This document shows positions 9,060-18,456 of a stretch of DNA of 64,000 nucleotides, piece after piece; within the stretch, counting starts at the first letter, position 1, and every line of letters starts with the position of its first letter. This DNA comes from Setoptus koraiensis. Taxonomy: Eukaryota; Arthropoda. Below the pieces are notes generated by a model. It had not been told where the DNA came from. It saw only the letters and a program-made list of their open reading frames with translations, and did not search any database. Position numbers and translations under genes: made by a program. The stretch lies in NCBI GenBank assembly GCA_048013815.1, contig CM106585.1, positions 22,816,001 to 22,880,000 on the forward strand, in the 5' to 3' direction.

Positions 9060-9400
9060 TGAAGGCTGTACTGTGAGAAATAAACTAGATAAATTTAGAA
9101 CACTCAAAGCTTACAATGTTGATTAGTTAAATTTAGCACACAGAATGCCATGCGCGCGAAACACTAACTAGACGCGATCAGCACGCTCAATGCTGAGATG
9201 CTATCTAGATGAATTTAGCCCAGCAGAAGGCTAGCGTCAGAACTAGAAGATTGTAGAACAGTAGAAGCTATTCTGAATAACTACTGCCTATCAGCACTGT
9301 TGATGCTATTGTAGATAAAACTAGACGAGAGTAACACGCTCATTGCTGCGATGCTAACTAGTGCTAGGCGTGAGTAGCACAGTTACGGTTAAACTGGGTG
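9060..9400. repeat. Subterminal repeat array 1, second locus
   Basis: Units with AACTAGATAAATTTAGAACA, CACACAGAATGCCATGCGCG and GAAGATTGTAGAACAG. Bases 8953-9200 align almost without gaps to 4721-4970, so the two loci are copies of one transposon segment. Confidence 0.75.
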
Positions 9401-9643
9401 ACAGAAGTTTCAACTGAATATGAATGATTACCACACAAAGAAGGTTGCGTGTGATCTAATCATTAGATGAATATTATATCTGAGGGTAAAATGTTTACCA
9501 GATGAATCGGGCGTAGCAGGAGAATGGATGCAAACAATCGTTATTATTTACACAGAGAGATGATTTGTATATAACTACGATATTTAATAATTGGACAAAG
9601 TAGAATAGTATGAACAGATCCCAACTAGGAAAATAATCTGATA

Positions 9644-10681
9644 ATGACGATGCGTAATCAAGACATAGCGAAGAATGGAAAGAGAAACAGGAACAATTTC
9701 AAACAGATGAGATGCTTTGTGCAAATTTTCACGAAATTCTTCGAAAAGTCATTGGGCAATATAAAAGTTGTCTGCTCTACCTCAGGGAAAATGACGAAAC
9801 AATTGGTTCGCGAATGGATTCGCGATGTACTTCTCCCCGCGATACGGTCAGAGTTGAAGCCCTGGGACGGGTCAACAGAGATTGATACCGCAGGCTCGAC
9901 CATGTCAGCGGATGACGATAACGTTTTTGAAGATTATTGCGCAGTTGCAGATACAGTGCATGGCTCTGATTTCTGTCCAGCTCCAACTACAACTCCGGGA
10001 TCAAATGAACCTCTAGCTGGCCCGTCTCACTGTGACCCGAGGGAGTATTGGGCGAGACGCAACACGACTGCTCTTCAGGTCTCCGATCCGAGAGAGGTTA
10101 TAATTGTCGAGAGTCGAGATCAATCAACCGAACCAGAAGACTGTCAGCCTAAACCGAACGTTCTCCTGCTCGAAGACGCCTGGGGAGGGCATTCGAGTAC
10201 CGAATTGGTGCAGGAATTTCTAGGCCAGCGAGTCAAGATTCTTCCAATCCCCAGGGGTACTACTGACCAACTCCAACCTCTTGACAAAATCTTTAACCGT
10301 CAGTATAAGAAATTTGTCAAGAGGGTTACCGAGGCTGCAATCTATAGAGGCAAGATACGAGATTTAACGTCCCGTGCAGGCGTCATAAACATGCACTCAT
10401 TAATATGGGATCAGTTTAATGCTCCTGCCTACAGGGATGTGCTCAGGTATGCTTGGCATGCAACAGATATTGATTTCGATAAAAGAGAGCTCGAATATGG
10501 GTATCAGCCCGCAATGGTGCAGGACATTCAATTCGATTTTGCTGGTACACAAATGTGCGAGGTGCATAATTGCACCAATCGTGCATTTTTACGTTGTTCC
10601 CATTGTTTTAAACATATATGTGTCGAGCATTTCCTCGAACGCGAATGTTTTCATGTTGATAGAAATGTCACGAGAGAATGA
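9644..10681 (+). CDS. Pogo-like DDE transposase, N-terminally truncated
   Basis: The ORF has 345 codons. Residues about 50-70 (MTKQLVREWIRDVLLPAI) match the helix that precedes the second catalytic Asp in DDE_1-type transposases. That Asp lies in LLLEDAWGGHSS (about residue 175-186), and the third lies in TTDQLQPLDKIF (about residue 206-217). The first catalytic Asp and the N-terminal helix-turn-helix are absent, so the ORF is a truncated or exon-split gene. Between the helix and LLLED sits an insertion of about 100 residues, acidic and Ser/Thr/Pro-rich, which is longer than I expect for the family. The tail carries a Cys/His cluster (CEVHNCTN, then CSHCFKHICVEHFLEREC) like a zinc finger. It is probably inactive. 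Confidence 0.7.
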   Translation: MTMRNQDIAKNGKRNRNNFKQMRCFVQIFTKFFEKSLGNIKVVCSTSGKMTKQLVREWIRDVLLPAIRSELKPWDGSTEIDTAGSTMSADDDNVFEDYCAVADTVHGSDFCPAPTTTPGSNEPLAGPSHCDPREYWARRNTTALQVSDPREVIIVESRDQSTEPEDCQPKPNVLLLEDAWGGHSSTELVQEFLGQRVKILPIPRGTTDQLQPLDKIFNRQYKKFVKRVTEAAIYRGKIRDLTSRAGVINMHSLIWDQFNAPAYRDVLRYAWHATDIDFDKRELEYGYQPAMVQDIQFDFAGTQMCEVHNCTNRAFLRCSHCFKHICVEHFLERECFHVDRNVTRE

Positions 10682-10764
10682 TGCCTATAAACTGGAATTT
10701 GACACTTACATCTATGATTATCTACTCAGCATCGATGAATAAGACATTCTAGATGATAAAATCG

Positions 10765-10960
10765 GATTTAGTGCACTGGAAGCTAGAGGCTTAGGAGCTA
10801 GAAGATTGTAGAACAGAGGAAGCTACTCAGAATAACTTTTGCTTCTTAGCACTGTTAATGCTATCAGTAGAGATTCGACTTCGACGATTTTCATTTTGTT
10901 CTCTGTGTTAAAGTATCTGAACGTTAACAATGTTATCCCTATGGAGATTCGATTTATCCC
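10765..10960. repeat. Array 1 and array 2 fragments after the transposase
   Basis: GGATTTAGTGCACTGGAAGC at about 10764 repeats the segment at 5019. GTTAAAGTATCTGAACGTTA at about 10908 starts an array 2 unit. Order and spacing match those at 18905-19335. Confidence 0.7.
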
Positions 10961-10984
10961 TACGGGATTGGAAAATTCGAATTT

Positions 10985-11480
10985 ATGGTAAGAGTTTCAG
11001 CTGCTCGTTCAAAGTTTGTGATTCAGTGTTCGATGTTCGATGGCCACATTTTGAACTTCGAAATTTAAGATTGAAAATTCGAATTTCCGATACGAGTTCC
11101 AGGTGCTCGTTCGATGGTCAGTGTTCGATGGTCGGAGTTCGATGGTCACATTTCGAAGTTCGCTGGTAACAATTCGAAGTTCGAGGATTGAAAATTCGAA
11201 TTTCTGACACGAGCTCCAGGTGCTCGTACAGAGTTCGATGGTCACAATTCAGAGTTTGGTGGTAACAATTCGAACTTCGATGGTCACATTTCGAACTTCA
11301 AAATTCGGAATTGAAAATTCGAATTTCTGATGATAGTGTCTGCTCGTTCGATTTTCGATGGTCAGTGTTCGACGATCAGAGTTGGGTGGTGGGAATTCGA
11401 ACTTCGAAATTGAGATTCGAATTTCTGATTAGAATTTCAGCTGCTCGTTCACAGCTCGTTGGTCAGTGTTCTTAGTTCGA
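10985..11480. repeat. TTCGAA-rich minisatellite
   Basis: Four to five degenerate units of about 110 bp are built from AATTCGAACTTCGAAATT, GAAAATTCGAATTTC, GTTCCAGGTGCTCG and TTCGATGGTCA. Shorter runs occur at 560-625 and 19335-19452. TTCGAA is palindromic, so the array could fold extensively. Confidence 0.8.
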
Positions 11481-11639
11481 TTGTCTCAAACACAGATCGT
11501 GTATGGCATAGTGTTAGCTATCCCTAGAAAGTTTCAAGAATTTATCCTCGTGAGAACAGTTTCAAAAATCGCACATAATGTAGAGACACATGTTCCTCAA
11601 AATGGCATATAGCGCCAATACTAGAAACAGAAAATTGAT

Positions 11640-11860
11640 GACTGTCTCGAAAACGGCCTATTGATGGCTGATCATGCTTGCACAGAATGTTGCGAGCAAC
11701 ATGCACAACACACACACACAGAGTATCATCAAAACGGATATGTGGGAACATGTTCAGATATCACGATATCCACATGACATCCGTCATCCGAAATTTCTTT
11801 CTGTCTCGAAAATGGCCTGTTGATGGCTCTTCTTCCTTTTCAATATCAAAACCAGCCGTG
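11640..11860. repeat. Subterminal repeats (ATTGATGGCTGATCAT type), second locus
   Basis: CCTATTGATGGCTGATCATG near 11658 is followed by AATGTTGCGAGCAACATG and GAACATGTTCAGATATCAC. The block partly repeats near 11810. It matches 5370-5670 and lies just inside the terminus at 12015. Confidence 0.7.
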
Positions 11861-12028
11861 CTCGCACGAGCTCGTTTTCTGGTCACTATACTAAAGCCGC
11901 CCTTTTCAATCACGCTAGCACCAGCTGGTTTGGTTTGTTGTTCCGCTCCTTCAACGATACTTGCCCACACCAAAAATTAAGCGCTCGAAATACTGATTTA
12001 ATCAGTATTACTTGTAAATTGAACATTT

Positions 12029-12878
12029 GGTTGTTCTAGCGATTGGGTCCCCAACCGGATCTTGATGAAACTTCCGGTATAGGTCAATCTCGACCTGATC
12101 AAGACGAAAAAAGTGGTCCGGAAGCCAGGAAAATTCTGGTTCCGGTTTGACACAAAGTTGTAGCTATAGCTCTGAAACTAACCAGAAATACGCTATGGAT
12201 GACGCTCATAACGATAACATATTTTTCCGCTCTATCCGACTTCCTGTTTCTTAGATAGAGCGATATATTAACAATTAGAAGACCGGAAGTTGCAAAATTC
12301 ATGCTTCGCAGCGTCCAAGGATGAATCTGCGATTGTTCTGAGAACTCGGCCTGCGGCTTTGTATTCTGGAGGCCGTCACATCTCCGTCGTCGCTCCCGCG
12401 ACGACTGCGTGCGACGGAAACCCTTCGGGTAGGGTTGATGAGCGCTTCGGGTATCGGGCTGCGCCCTCTAGCCTCCGCTCACATGACTGCAATCCATCCA
12501 CAGATGAAGGGGGGGGGGGAATAAAAAATAAGGATGCGACAAGAGAACAACTGAATTACAAGCTAATACATGGTGTTGCACAATCTGTGCACAGTATGCG
12601 CCCGCTTACCGCACCCGCACAGGCCAGGCCACACCTCAAATTTCAGTTGAACCTTGATATCTAGCAAACCGGAAGTGATACCGGATTGATTTTGATTCCA
12701 TCGTGCTCCGCTGAAGGTCGTCTACCTGATTCTCAATTTTCAGAGCTCTTGTTTCAGCTTTATGTGAAACCGGAACCAGAAGTTTCCGCACTTCCGGACC
12801 ACTTAATCCATGATGTGGTACCCCTGCGGGGCCTGTGTGTCAAGTTTCGTGATGATCGGCGCTGGGACCTAATCGCAA
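12029..12878. mobile_element. GGTTGTT-end MITE, copy C (right end lost)
   Basis: It starts GGTTGTTCTAGCGATTGGGT and follows the intact copy at 26972-27826 through the GC-rich hairpin to CCTAATCGCAA at 12878. About ten terminal bases are then replaced by a retroelement fragment. The left end begins 14 bases beyond the transposon terminus at 12015. Confidence 0.8.
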
Positions 12879-13291
12879 TGATGGGCTTGGCAATTCAAAG
12901 CCATGCTCTTCGGCTCATCCAACTCTGGCGCCTCTTTCCAACGTTTAATGGACGCCATTTTAAGTGGTCTAAAAAATGAAGCACTAATGGTCTTTATTGA
13001 CGATGTATGCCTCGCATCATCAACATGGAGCGACCACATCGCGTCATTGAAGGCAGTATTCGGGAGAATCCGAGCATCGAACCTAAGATTACAACCAACC
13101 AAATGTATTCTCGGCGCAACGGCCATTACATTTCTCGGGCACCATATATCCAAAAACGGCATCCAGCCAGACATATAAAAAGTAAAGGCAATTAAAGCCT
13201 TGCCGCGACCACGAAACATAACACAAACACGCTGCTTCCTTGGAAAAGCATCTTATCACAGACGCTTTCTACCAGCGTTTGCAGAATTGTC
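12879..13291 (+). pseudogene. Ty3/gypsy-type reverse transcriptase fossil
   Basis: This is a broken fragment of an LTR-retrotransposon polymerase. A YIDD-box variant (VFIDDVCLAS) and the downstream motif FLGHHISKNGIQP identify the palm and thumb of a Ty3/gypsy-class reverse transcriptase. The piece ends where the next MITE begins at 13292. No LTR can be assigned to it. It is a fossil about 410 bp long. Confidence 0.75.
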
Positions 13292-14239
13292 GGTTGTTCT
13301 TTCGAATAGCGCCACACTTATATCGGGGTATTTTGTGTATTTTTGGTATTTTTGGTAGCGTATGGTACCCTGATATCGCGATGGGTATTCCGGAAGTGCG
13401 GAAATTCTTCGTTCCCGAGATAACCGAGGTACCGCACAGTGGGCGTTTTGAGACACCCGAAGACCGCTAGCGGTTTCCACTGCTTTTTTTGAAGAAAATT
13501 TTGTTCCAGCAATGTACAATCGAGCTTTCTCAACTCAAAAATCGTATACCGGAAGTTTGAAAATGAACCCGAGGTGCGATACTAGGTTTTACCCGGGTAT
13601 CTCGGGTATCCGAGTATGTAACAGGCTACGCGAGGGTGATGATCACAACCGAATGAGTGCGGCATGACCGTCGCGGGTAGCACGGGGTACCCGGGGTGCC
13701 CAGGTTACCCATGCTCACCCATATCCAATATATAATAGCCCTTCCGTCTGCCATGCAGCCTGGGCCCGGACCGGAGGAGGGGTTAGGCCTCCAGTCGTCC
13801 ACGCCTACGGCCTGCTGCCTCCGGCGGGACGACTGACGGCCACCTAACTAAAAATGATTCTTCCCGAGGACTGGGAGTCGATTGGGCGGGGCCCGCGATT
13901 GAGCCGGGTTTAATTCATGAATGCGTGTCACCCTGCTCTGGGTGTAAGATTTTGGCTCTGAACAGACCCAGACAGGCCTAGATTCGCCCATACATGCAAT
14001 TTTCCTGAATATCTCGAGAACCGGAAGTTGTAGAGATTCGAAAATGATGTCATTGGGGTAATCGTAGTCTGATATAGTAACATACCGAGTTTCAAGACTG
14101 TATCTCAAGGATGAAGCTTAAACCGGAACCCGAAGTTTCCGCACTTCCGGACTACTTAGAGCATTGTCAAGGGGTCCTACGGGCCCTGTGTGTGAAGTTT
14201 CATCCAAATCAAAGTGTGGCGCTATTCGAAAGAACACCC
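13292..14239. mobile_element. GGTTGTTC-end MITE, GGGTAT subfamily (copy D)
   Basis: The left end GGTTGTTCTTTCGAATAGCG is mirrored by the right end, which reads GGGTGTTCTTTCGAATAGCG on the minus strand. Inside are GGGTAT-rich sequence, a GGAAATTCTTCG motif shared with 6540-6760 and 20409-20994, and the GC-rich block 13741-13855. The 8-bp flanks GAATTGTC and AATATTTC do not match, so the copy may be chimeric or rearranged. Confidence 0.7.
13741..13855. repeat. GC-rich MITE block, repeated at 20881-20994
   Basis: The block begins CCCTTCCGTCTGCCATGCAG and includes GGCCTCCAGTCGTCCACGCC and a GACGACTGACGGCCACC end. It aligns with few changes to 20881-20994. It folds on itself (GTCGTCC/GGACGAC-like arms). 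Confidence 0.75.
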
Positions 14240-14927
14240 AATATTTCAGCAATGTCATCTCGAACAAGATCATACCCACGCTGAAAACTGACTTGGATGC
14301 AGTTTGTTCTTTGATCAATACATTCCAGGAAAGAATGATTGTTAACACAGATAGGGACGGGGAGATCGCTGAATATAATCGTAGGCGTCTCACCGTTGAC
14401 TACCGATGGATAGTGGGAACGGCCGAGAGACCTTTCAGGCCGATTGGTATCGATTACGAATCCCGTATCAACATAGGAGAGTACATTGGATTCCCCAGGA
14501 TGACACTTCAAAACATATACTCCATAACTTTAAGTAGATATGCCATTAAAACTGGTCATGAATATATCGAGAGCACCTTTTTCGAAGATCAGAGAGAAGA
14601 TGACTTCATTTTCATTGCCGAGTCGACAGATGACTATCAGATACTGATGCAGTCCAGCATTTAGCCTACATAAGATTCAAGGAAGATGCAGCATTTTCCG
14701 CAGATATCGAGTATTATTGTGATTGTGAGAGTGGAGGCAGAAAAGTTGGTTCATGCTGCCATGTATCTGAAGTGCTGCTCTTCTTTTCAGGCGCTTACGA
14801 AGAGAAGAACCGTCGCAGATTCATACAGCACATTATATCTGCGAAATCTCTCATGGCAGCACCAAGTCAGGAAGACGAAGATGATAACCAAATCGAGGAT
14901 GACGATGCACCAGACGACAAAGAATAA
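14240..14927 (+). pseudogene. DDE transposase C-terminal part with CxC/CCH tail
   Basis: The fragment starts where MITE copy D ends. Its first frame (to 14664) contains IPTLKTDLDAVCSLINTFQE, which resembles the helix after the DDE core in invertebrate Harbinger/ISL2EU-like transposases. RPIGIDYES and an acidic stretch follow. A second frame carries the hallmark tail YYCDCESGGRKVGSCCHVSE, a SWIM-like CxC...CCH zinc site, then an acidic end DDDAPDDKE and a stop at 14925-14927. The two parts lie in different frames, so at least one frameshift separates them and the gene is dead. AATAAA at 14936-14941 could be its polyadenylation signal. The family call comes from remembered motif similarity and is moderate. 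Confidence 0.6.
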
Positions 14928-15013
14928 TCATTATCAATAAACATAAATTTACCCAGCATATTGGGTGTGAGGAGCAAATGACGTATTTTGAACTAAAAAG
15001 GCTACGCTGCCTT

Positions 15014-15043
15014 CCACAGTGCATTTTCTCGAATGCACTGTGG
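15014..15043. repeat. Perfect 12-bp inverted repeat
   Basis: CCACAGTGCATT (15014-15025) and AATGCACTGTGG (15032-15043) flank TTCTCG. Further related words (AGTGTGCAC, CACAGTGCGCATGC) follow to 15090. It may be the relic of a small hairpin element. Confidence 0.7.
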
Positions 15044-15221
15044 ACGCTACGCAAGCACAGAGTGTGCACAAGCACACAGTGCGCATGCAGCCTCTGCTTG
15101 AGTGAGTAACAATCTATATCTCTTGAGATGTTGTTATTTGGAGAGTTAATCACGACTGATCTCTTGAGATCAGCCGTGCGTTTATTTATTACATTTATTT
15201 ATTACTAATTACACTGTTTAA

Positions 15222-15420
15222 GCATGGCGCTCACTTGTCGCGCCTGGCCGTGCTGTATGGTGTCTACAGCACAGCCTTGGCGCGGCAAGTGCGCGCCTTA
15301 CATCGTGTGATGATAACACCGTGGTGTATTGGCCGTGGCGCGCACTAATCGCGCCTGGCCGTGCTCTATGGTGTTATCGGCACCATGCACGGCCGTAGCG
15401 CGGCGAGTGCGCGCCTTAAG
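15222..15420. repeat. Duplicated GC-rich inverted repeat (GGCGCGCACT type)
   Basis: CGCGCCTGGCCGTGCT occurs at about 15238 and 15349. Each copy pairs with a downstream GCGCGGCRAGTGCGCGCCTTA. The result is two adjacent hairpins of about 75-90 bp. This looks like a tandem pair of a small foldback element. Confidence 0.65.
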
Positions 15421-15554
15421 CATTAGTGCTTTCTTGGAGCGCTACAAGTGTGTGTTGTGTGTGAGGGGAGTGTGTGTGCGGGGAGTGCGGTGTGTGCGGT
15501 GTGTGCGGTACGCGAGGAGTGCGGTTCGCGGGTAGTGTGGGTACTTACATTTGG

Positions 15555-15710
15555 TGAATATTACATATTATTGTTAATTGTTGAAACAAGATTTTATTGA
15601 TGAATATTACATATTATTGTTAATTGTTGAAACAAGATTTCATTGATGAATATTACATATTATTGTTAATTGTTGAAACAAGATTTTATTGATGAATATT
15701 ACATATTATC
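15555..15710. repeat. 46-bp tandem repeat
   Basis: TGAATATTACATATTATTGT recurs at 15555, 15601 and 15647, with a partial copy at 15693. The period is exactly 46 bp and the copies are nearly identical. The minus-strand ORF at 15706-16584 ends inside the last partial unit, so its stop codon TAA is supplied by the repeat. Confidence 0.9.
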
Positions 15711-16584
15711 GGGAGCACAGCCAAGTGACGTTGACATTTTCTTTAATATAGCAGCCGATCTTCCTGTAGGAGAGCAATTTGTCAATTTTTCTAGAATCTT
15801 CGGTATGAAATGGCCAGTCACTCTTAAGTGGTCGAGACAAAATATCGTTTGATTCATTGATTAGACAGTAATGTTCAAGTTCTTCGGAAACAAATTGAAC
15901 ATTCAAACAGTCGAAATTTTTCGATATAGATTCTGGCCAAGCGAAAAATGTATCGTGCATCCACCATGGTCGATTGGGTTCTTCCTCCAAACCTTCAAAG
16001 TATTGATGAAGTGAATCATGAGTGTGATTGATATTATAAAGTACCGAGTTGAAGTATTGACCGAAATCCTGATCAACAAACTCTTTATCCTCTTCTGGAT
16101 TCATGCGGTAAACAAGTCTTGGATTAGTTATTGGTAACAGTTCTTCGTTCAAGAAGTACTTGACTGCCACATGCGCCCGCATATCCCTAATTGTAACGAA
16201 GAATGGTTTTGTAGTGTTGTATTCATCGACGTTCAGAAAGGGTTTCCAAGGACTTGAGGACGTGTATGGATCGAGTGCAACCTGTATGTCCTCCGCCACC
16301 AACTCTTCAATCCAATCGAATAGCATTTGTTCAAGTGCTGGAAGAACAATCATGTCGATGGCAAGGTGAACTATCATGGAAACAGCATTTGAAGATGCTG
16401 CTGTCCTCAGTCCAATTTTTGTTAATCTCCATATAGTCTTGATTGGGTATTTCTTTAGCAAGACTTTGAGATTAAGCTTGTCTGTATACATCTTTATCGA
16501 TTGGTATTTTGATAAGACTCTGGATTTATCTATCACCGACTTAAGACCAGTATCTATTTCGCTTCTAGCTAAGTCATATTTCAT
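15706..16584 (-). CDS. Unidentified 292-residue ORF downstream of a mariner transposase
   Basis: This is a complete open frame of 292 residues with good coding composition. Residues about 65-90 form a hydrophobic segment (SNAVSMIVHLAIDMIVLPAL) that may be membrane-associated. The rest is mixed and acidic, with several Trp-rich spots (RPWWMHDTFFAWPES) and few cysteines. Its ATG overlaps the stop of the upstream ORF (16581-17087) in ATGA, an arrangement that suggests coupled expression from one transcript. Together with the transposase at 17130-18420 the three form a same-strand series. I do not recognise the family. It is open while the neighbouring transposase is decayed, which could mean later arrival or selection. 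A cargo or virus-derived origin is possible but unproven. Confidence 0.45.
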   Translation of the reverse strand: MKYDLARSEIDTGLKSVIDKSRVLSKYQSIKMYTDKLNLKVLLKKYPIKTIWRLTKIGLRTAASSNAVSMIVHLAIDMIVLPALEQMLFDWIEELVAEDIQVALDPYTSSSPWKPFLNVDEYNTTKPFFVTIRDMRAHVAVKYFLNEELLPITNPRLVYRMNPEEDKEFVDQDFGQYFNSVLYNINHTHDSLHQYFEGLEEEPNRPWWMHDTFFAWPESISKNFDCLNVQFVSEELEHYCLINESNDILSRPLKSDWPFHTEDSRKIDKLLSYRKIGCYIKENVNVTWLCSR

Positions 16585-17087
16585 GTACGGAGCAGTTGTC
16601 TGAACACATGTTCGTTTCTGACATACCAGTTAGCCTGTTCTCGAAACCACTTGTATACTGCGCTGCCTTTTTCCGTCTTTTGATATTCGAGGAGGAGACC
16701 CGTTCCTCCCGATGGACCCCACATTCTATCGCCGAGCGAGTCAGTAAGTGTCTGAGTTAACGTGATGAGAGGCACGACAGCAGCGGTTGCGAGTCGACTG
16801 CCAAAGCTAGTTTTAGACATTGGCGACTTCTTTGACCCCTTAGAAAGCTCTTGCTCCTTCGACTGGGCACCCTTAGAAGCCGGACATTTACTTTGCTTTG
16901 GACACCTTTGGCATCTACGACATTTCTTGCAATTCTTACATTTCTTCGGCTCTTTTGCAGGTTCAGTGCGATTGAGCGGACAAGAATCTTCTTCTGGATC
17001 TATTTCCTTAATTATTTCACCAGTTTCTTCAATAAGTACAACATACGGAGGCTTATTTGTAATCTCCAACAGCTCCTCATCAGTCAT
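16581..17087 (-). CDS. Unidentified Cys-cluster ORF (168 residues)
   Basis: The ORF starts MTDEELLEITNKPPYVVLIE. Residues about 40-70 hold a tight Lys/Cys cluster (KKCKNCKKCRRCQRCPKQSKC), which looks metal-binding. A Ser/Lys-rich linker follows, then a hydrophobic stretch (LATAAVVPLITLTQTLTDSL) and GPSGGTGLLLEY. The start lies 42 bases after the stop of the decayed transposase, and the stop overlaps the next ORF's ATG by four bases. No known domain was recognised. The Cys cluster is not a canonical zinc-finger spacing that I can name. It is probably an accessory gene of a mobile element. Confidence 0.45.
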   Translation of the reverse strand: MTDEELLEITNKPPYVVLIEETGEIIKEIDPEEDSCPLNRTEPAKEPKKCKNCKKCRRCQRCPKQSKCPASKGAQSKEQELSKGSKKSPMSKTSFGSRLATAAVVPLITLTQTLTDSLGDRMWGPSGGTGLLLEYQKTEKGSAVYKWFREQANWYVRNEHVFRQLLRT

Positions 17088-17129
17088 ATTCCATGGGGTG
17101 AAACGTTCAGTAGTATCTTCGGTACCAAG

Positions 17130-18420
17130 TTAAAGTTCGGTAGTGTTCTGGGCATCTCGTTTGACACGAGGCTTTTTTTCTGCTGGCGGTTGATCGTCAG
17201 GGACCGGGCGCAGTTCGCTCGGGAGATTGTCCAGTGAATCCGAGCATCTAGGGCAGGTTCCCCCACACTGGCACAAGTCCTCCACCACGGTACCATCCGG
17301 GTCTGATATTCGGAGATTTTCGAAGTCAAGAGCGAATTGATTATCGGGATCTAGCTGTGCGGCTACATCTGGATTCAAAAATGCGTATGTATCCCCGGAA
17401 GTGATGCGATTTTCTCTTGCATGAGAAGTGACTTCGCCCTTGAGATCTACGACTGCCTTCAGTCTCCCATGGAATTCAGCCGTACAAGCTTTGTTGAAAG
17501 ACATTTGCGGCATATTTCGGAACTCTTTTTCGATTGTACTGATTAGACGAGACATATTGCGCCTGTAGGAGATGCCATGCTTGTAGACTAACTGCTTCAG
17601 TTGCCCCCAGAGGAAGAAATCGAGAGGATTTAAGTCTGGTGAATGTGGTGGCCATTCCATGAAAGATGATCCAATTCCAATCCATCTCGAATCCGTCCTC
17701 ATATTCAAATAGTTAACTGTTTTGAGTGCCGAGTGTGGTTTAGCACCATCTTGCATGAAAATTCTTCTTTTGTTTCTGAATTCTTCGATGACTTCGTCTG
17801 TAAAGAAGTTTTCATGCAGCATTTTGATGTAATTGTCTGCATTTATGTTCTCATCAAAGAAGAAAGGTCCTGCCGTGAAATTGAAGCCTAGGAACATGAA
17901 TAGCCATCTTTTTTTCGGCATGTAGTTCCTTCTCCACAATGTGATGTGGATTTTGCGCCGCATAGTAAACTGTATTTTGTCTGTTGACATGACCTCCTGA
18001 TGTAAACCAGGCCTCATCAGAGAAGATTAATCGTTGATAAAACGAGTGGTTCGCGTGTGGTGCATGCTCGAGGATATCCTCTGCAAACGCAATGCGCTTT
18101 TCCTAAGCCTCGTAGAGATGTGGGAGAATTCGATGATGATACAGTCTATATTTGAGATGGCATTTGAGTATCTTGGACACCGTCCAGGTACTCAAATTGA
18201 CTTCCGGTACTATGGTTCGCAAACTTGTGGGCTCAGTGCCATTTTTGCAAGCTTCTCTGACTTTTTCAATAAGTTCAGGAGTGATTCTAGTGCTTGCTTC
18301 ACGAACACCTCCTCTCGGAGCCAGTACGCTGCCGTACTTAAAGAAGTTATCCTTCCAACCCTTGACAACACTACTCCTCTTCGGGAAGGTACCTTTCTCG
18401 AAAGTTTTGTTGTGGTACAT
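17130..18420 (-). pseudogene. Tc1/mariner-type (DD41D-like) transposase, decayed
   Basis: The C-terminal part (17130-18017) contains FMQDGAKPHSAL with the second catalytic Asp. WPPHSPDLNPLDFFLWGQ carries the third Asp, 42 residues further by my count, near the DD41D mariner clade. NFTAGPFFFDENINADNY lies upstream. The N-terminal part (18103-18420) carries the helix-turn-helix (STWTVSKILKCHLKYRLYHH). The first catalytic Asp (LIFSDEAWF) lies between them in a third frame, so at least two frameshifts have broken the gene. Unusual for the family is a C-terminal extension with a CQCGGTCPRC motif and a basic KKPRVKRD stretch. No TIR pair could be assigned with confidence. Confidence 0.75.
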
Positions 18421-18456
18421 ACTTTAAAGTATGCACCAATCATAATTGCATTTGAT

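Larger units (their letters stand above)
8352..12015 (+). mobile_element. DNA transposon with ACAAGT ends and a DDE transposase
   Basis: The left end ACAAGTGATACTGATTCAAT (8352) and the right end ACTTGT (12015) are inverted copies of each other over about 75 bp. Both include the hairpin ATACTGAT..ATCAGTAT and AGCGCTTAATT (8382-8392 and 11975-11985). The order inside is: end unit, an inverted scrap of the transposase 3' end (8845-8930), AGCGCTTAATTTTAATTAAG (8953-8972), array 1, the transposase ORF (9644-10681), array 1 and array 2 fragments, a TTCGAA array (10985-11480), ATTGATGGCTGATCA repeats, and the right end. No convincing target duplication is visible. The two ends could belong to different nested copies. 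Confidence 0.55.

Noticed and set aside
12290-12664. ORFs over MITE cores (also at 2796, 19587, 20196 and 27218)
   Set aside because: They translate the GC-rich hairpin of the GGTTGTT family in every copy and follow the repeat rather than any protein.
15706-17087. Identity of the two ORFs as baculovirus/nudivirus per os infectivity factors
   Set aside because: I compared remembered motifs of P74 and ODV-E56 and found no convincing match. The ORFs are left unidentified.
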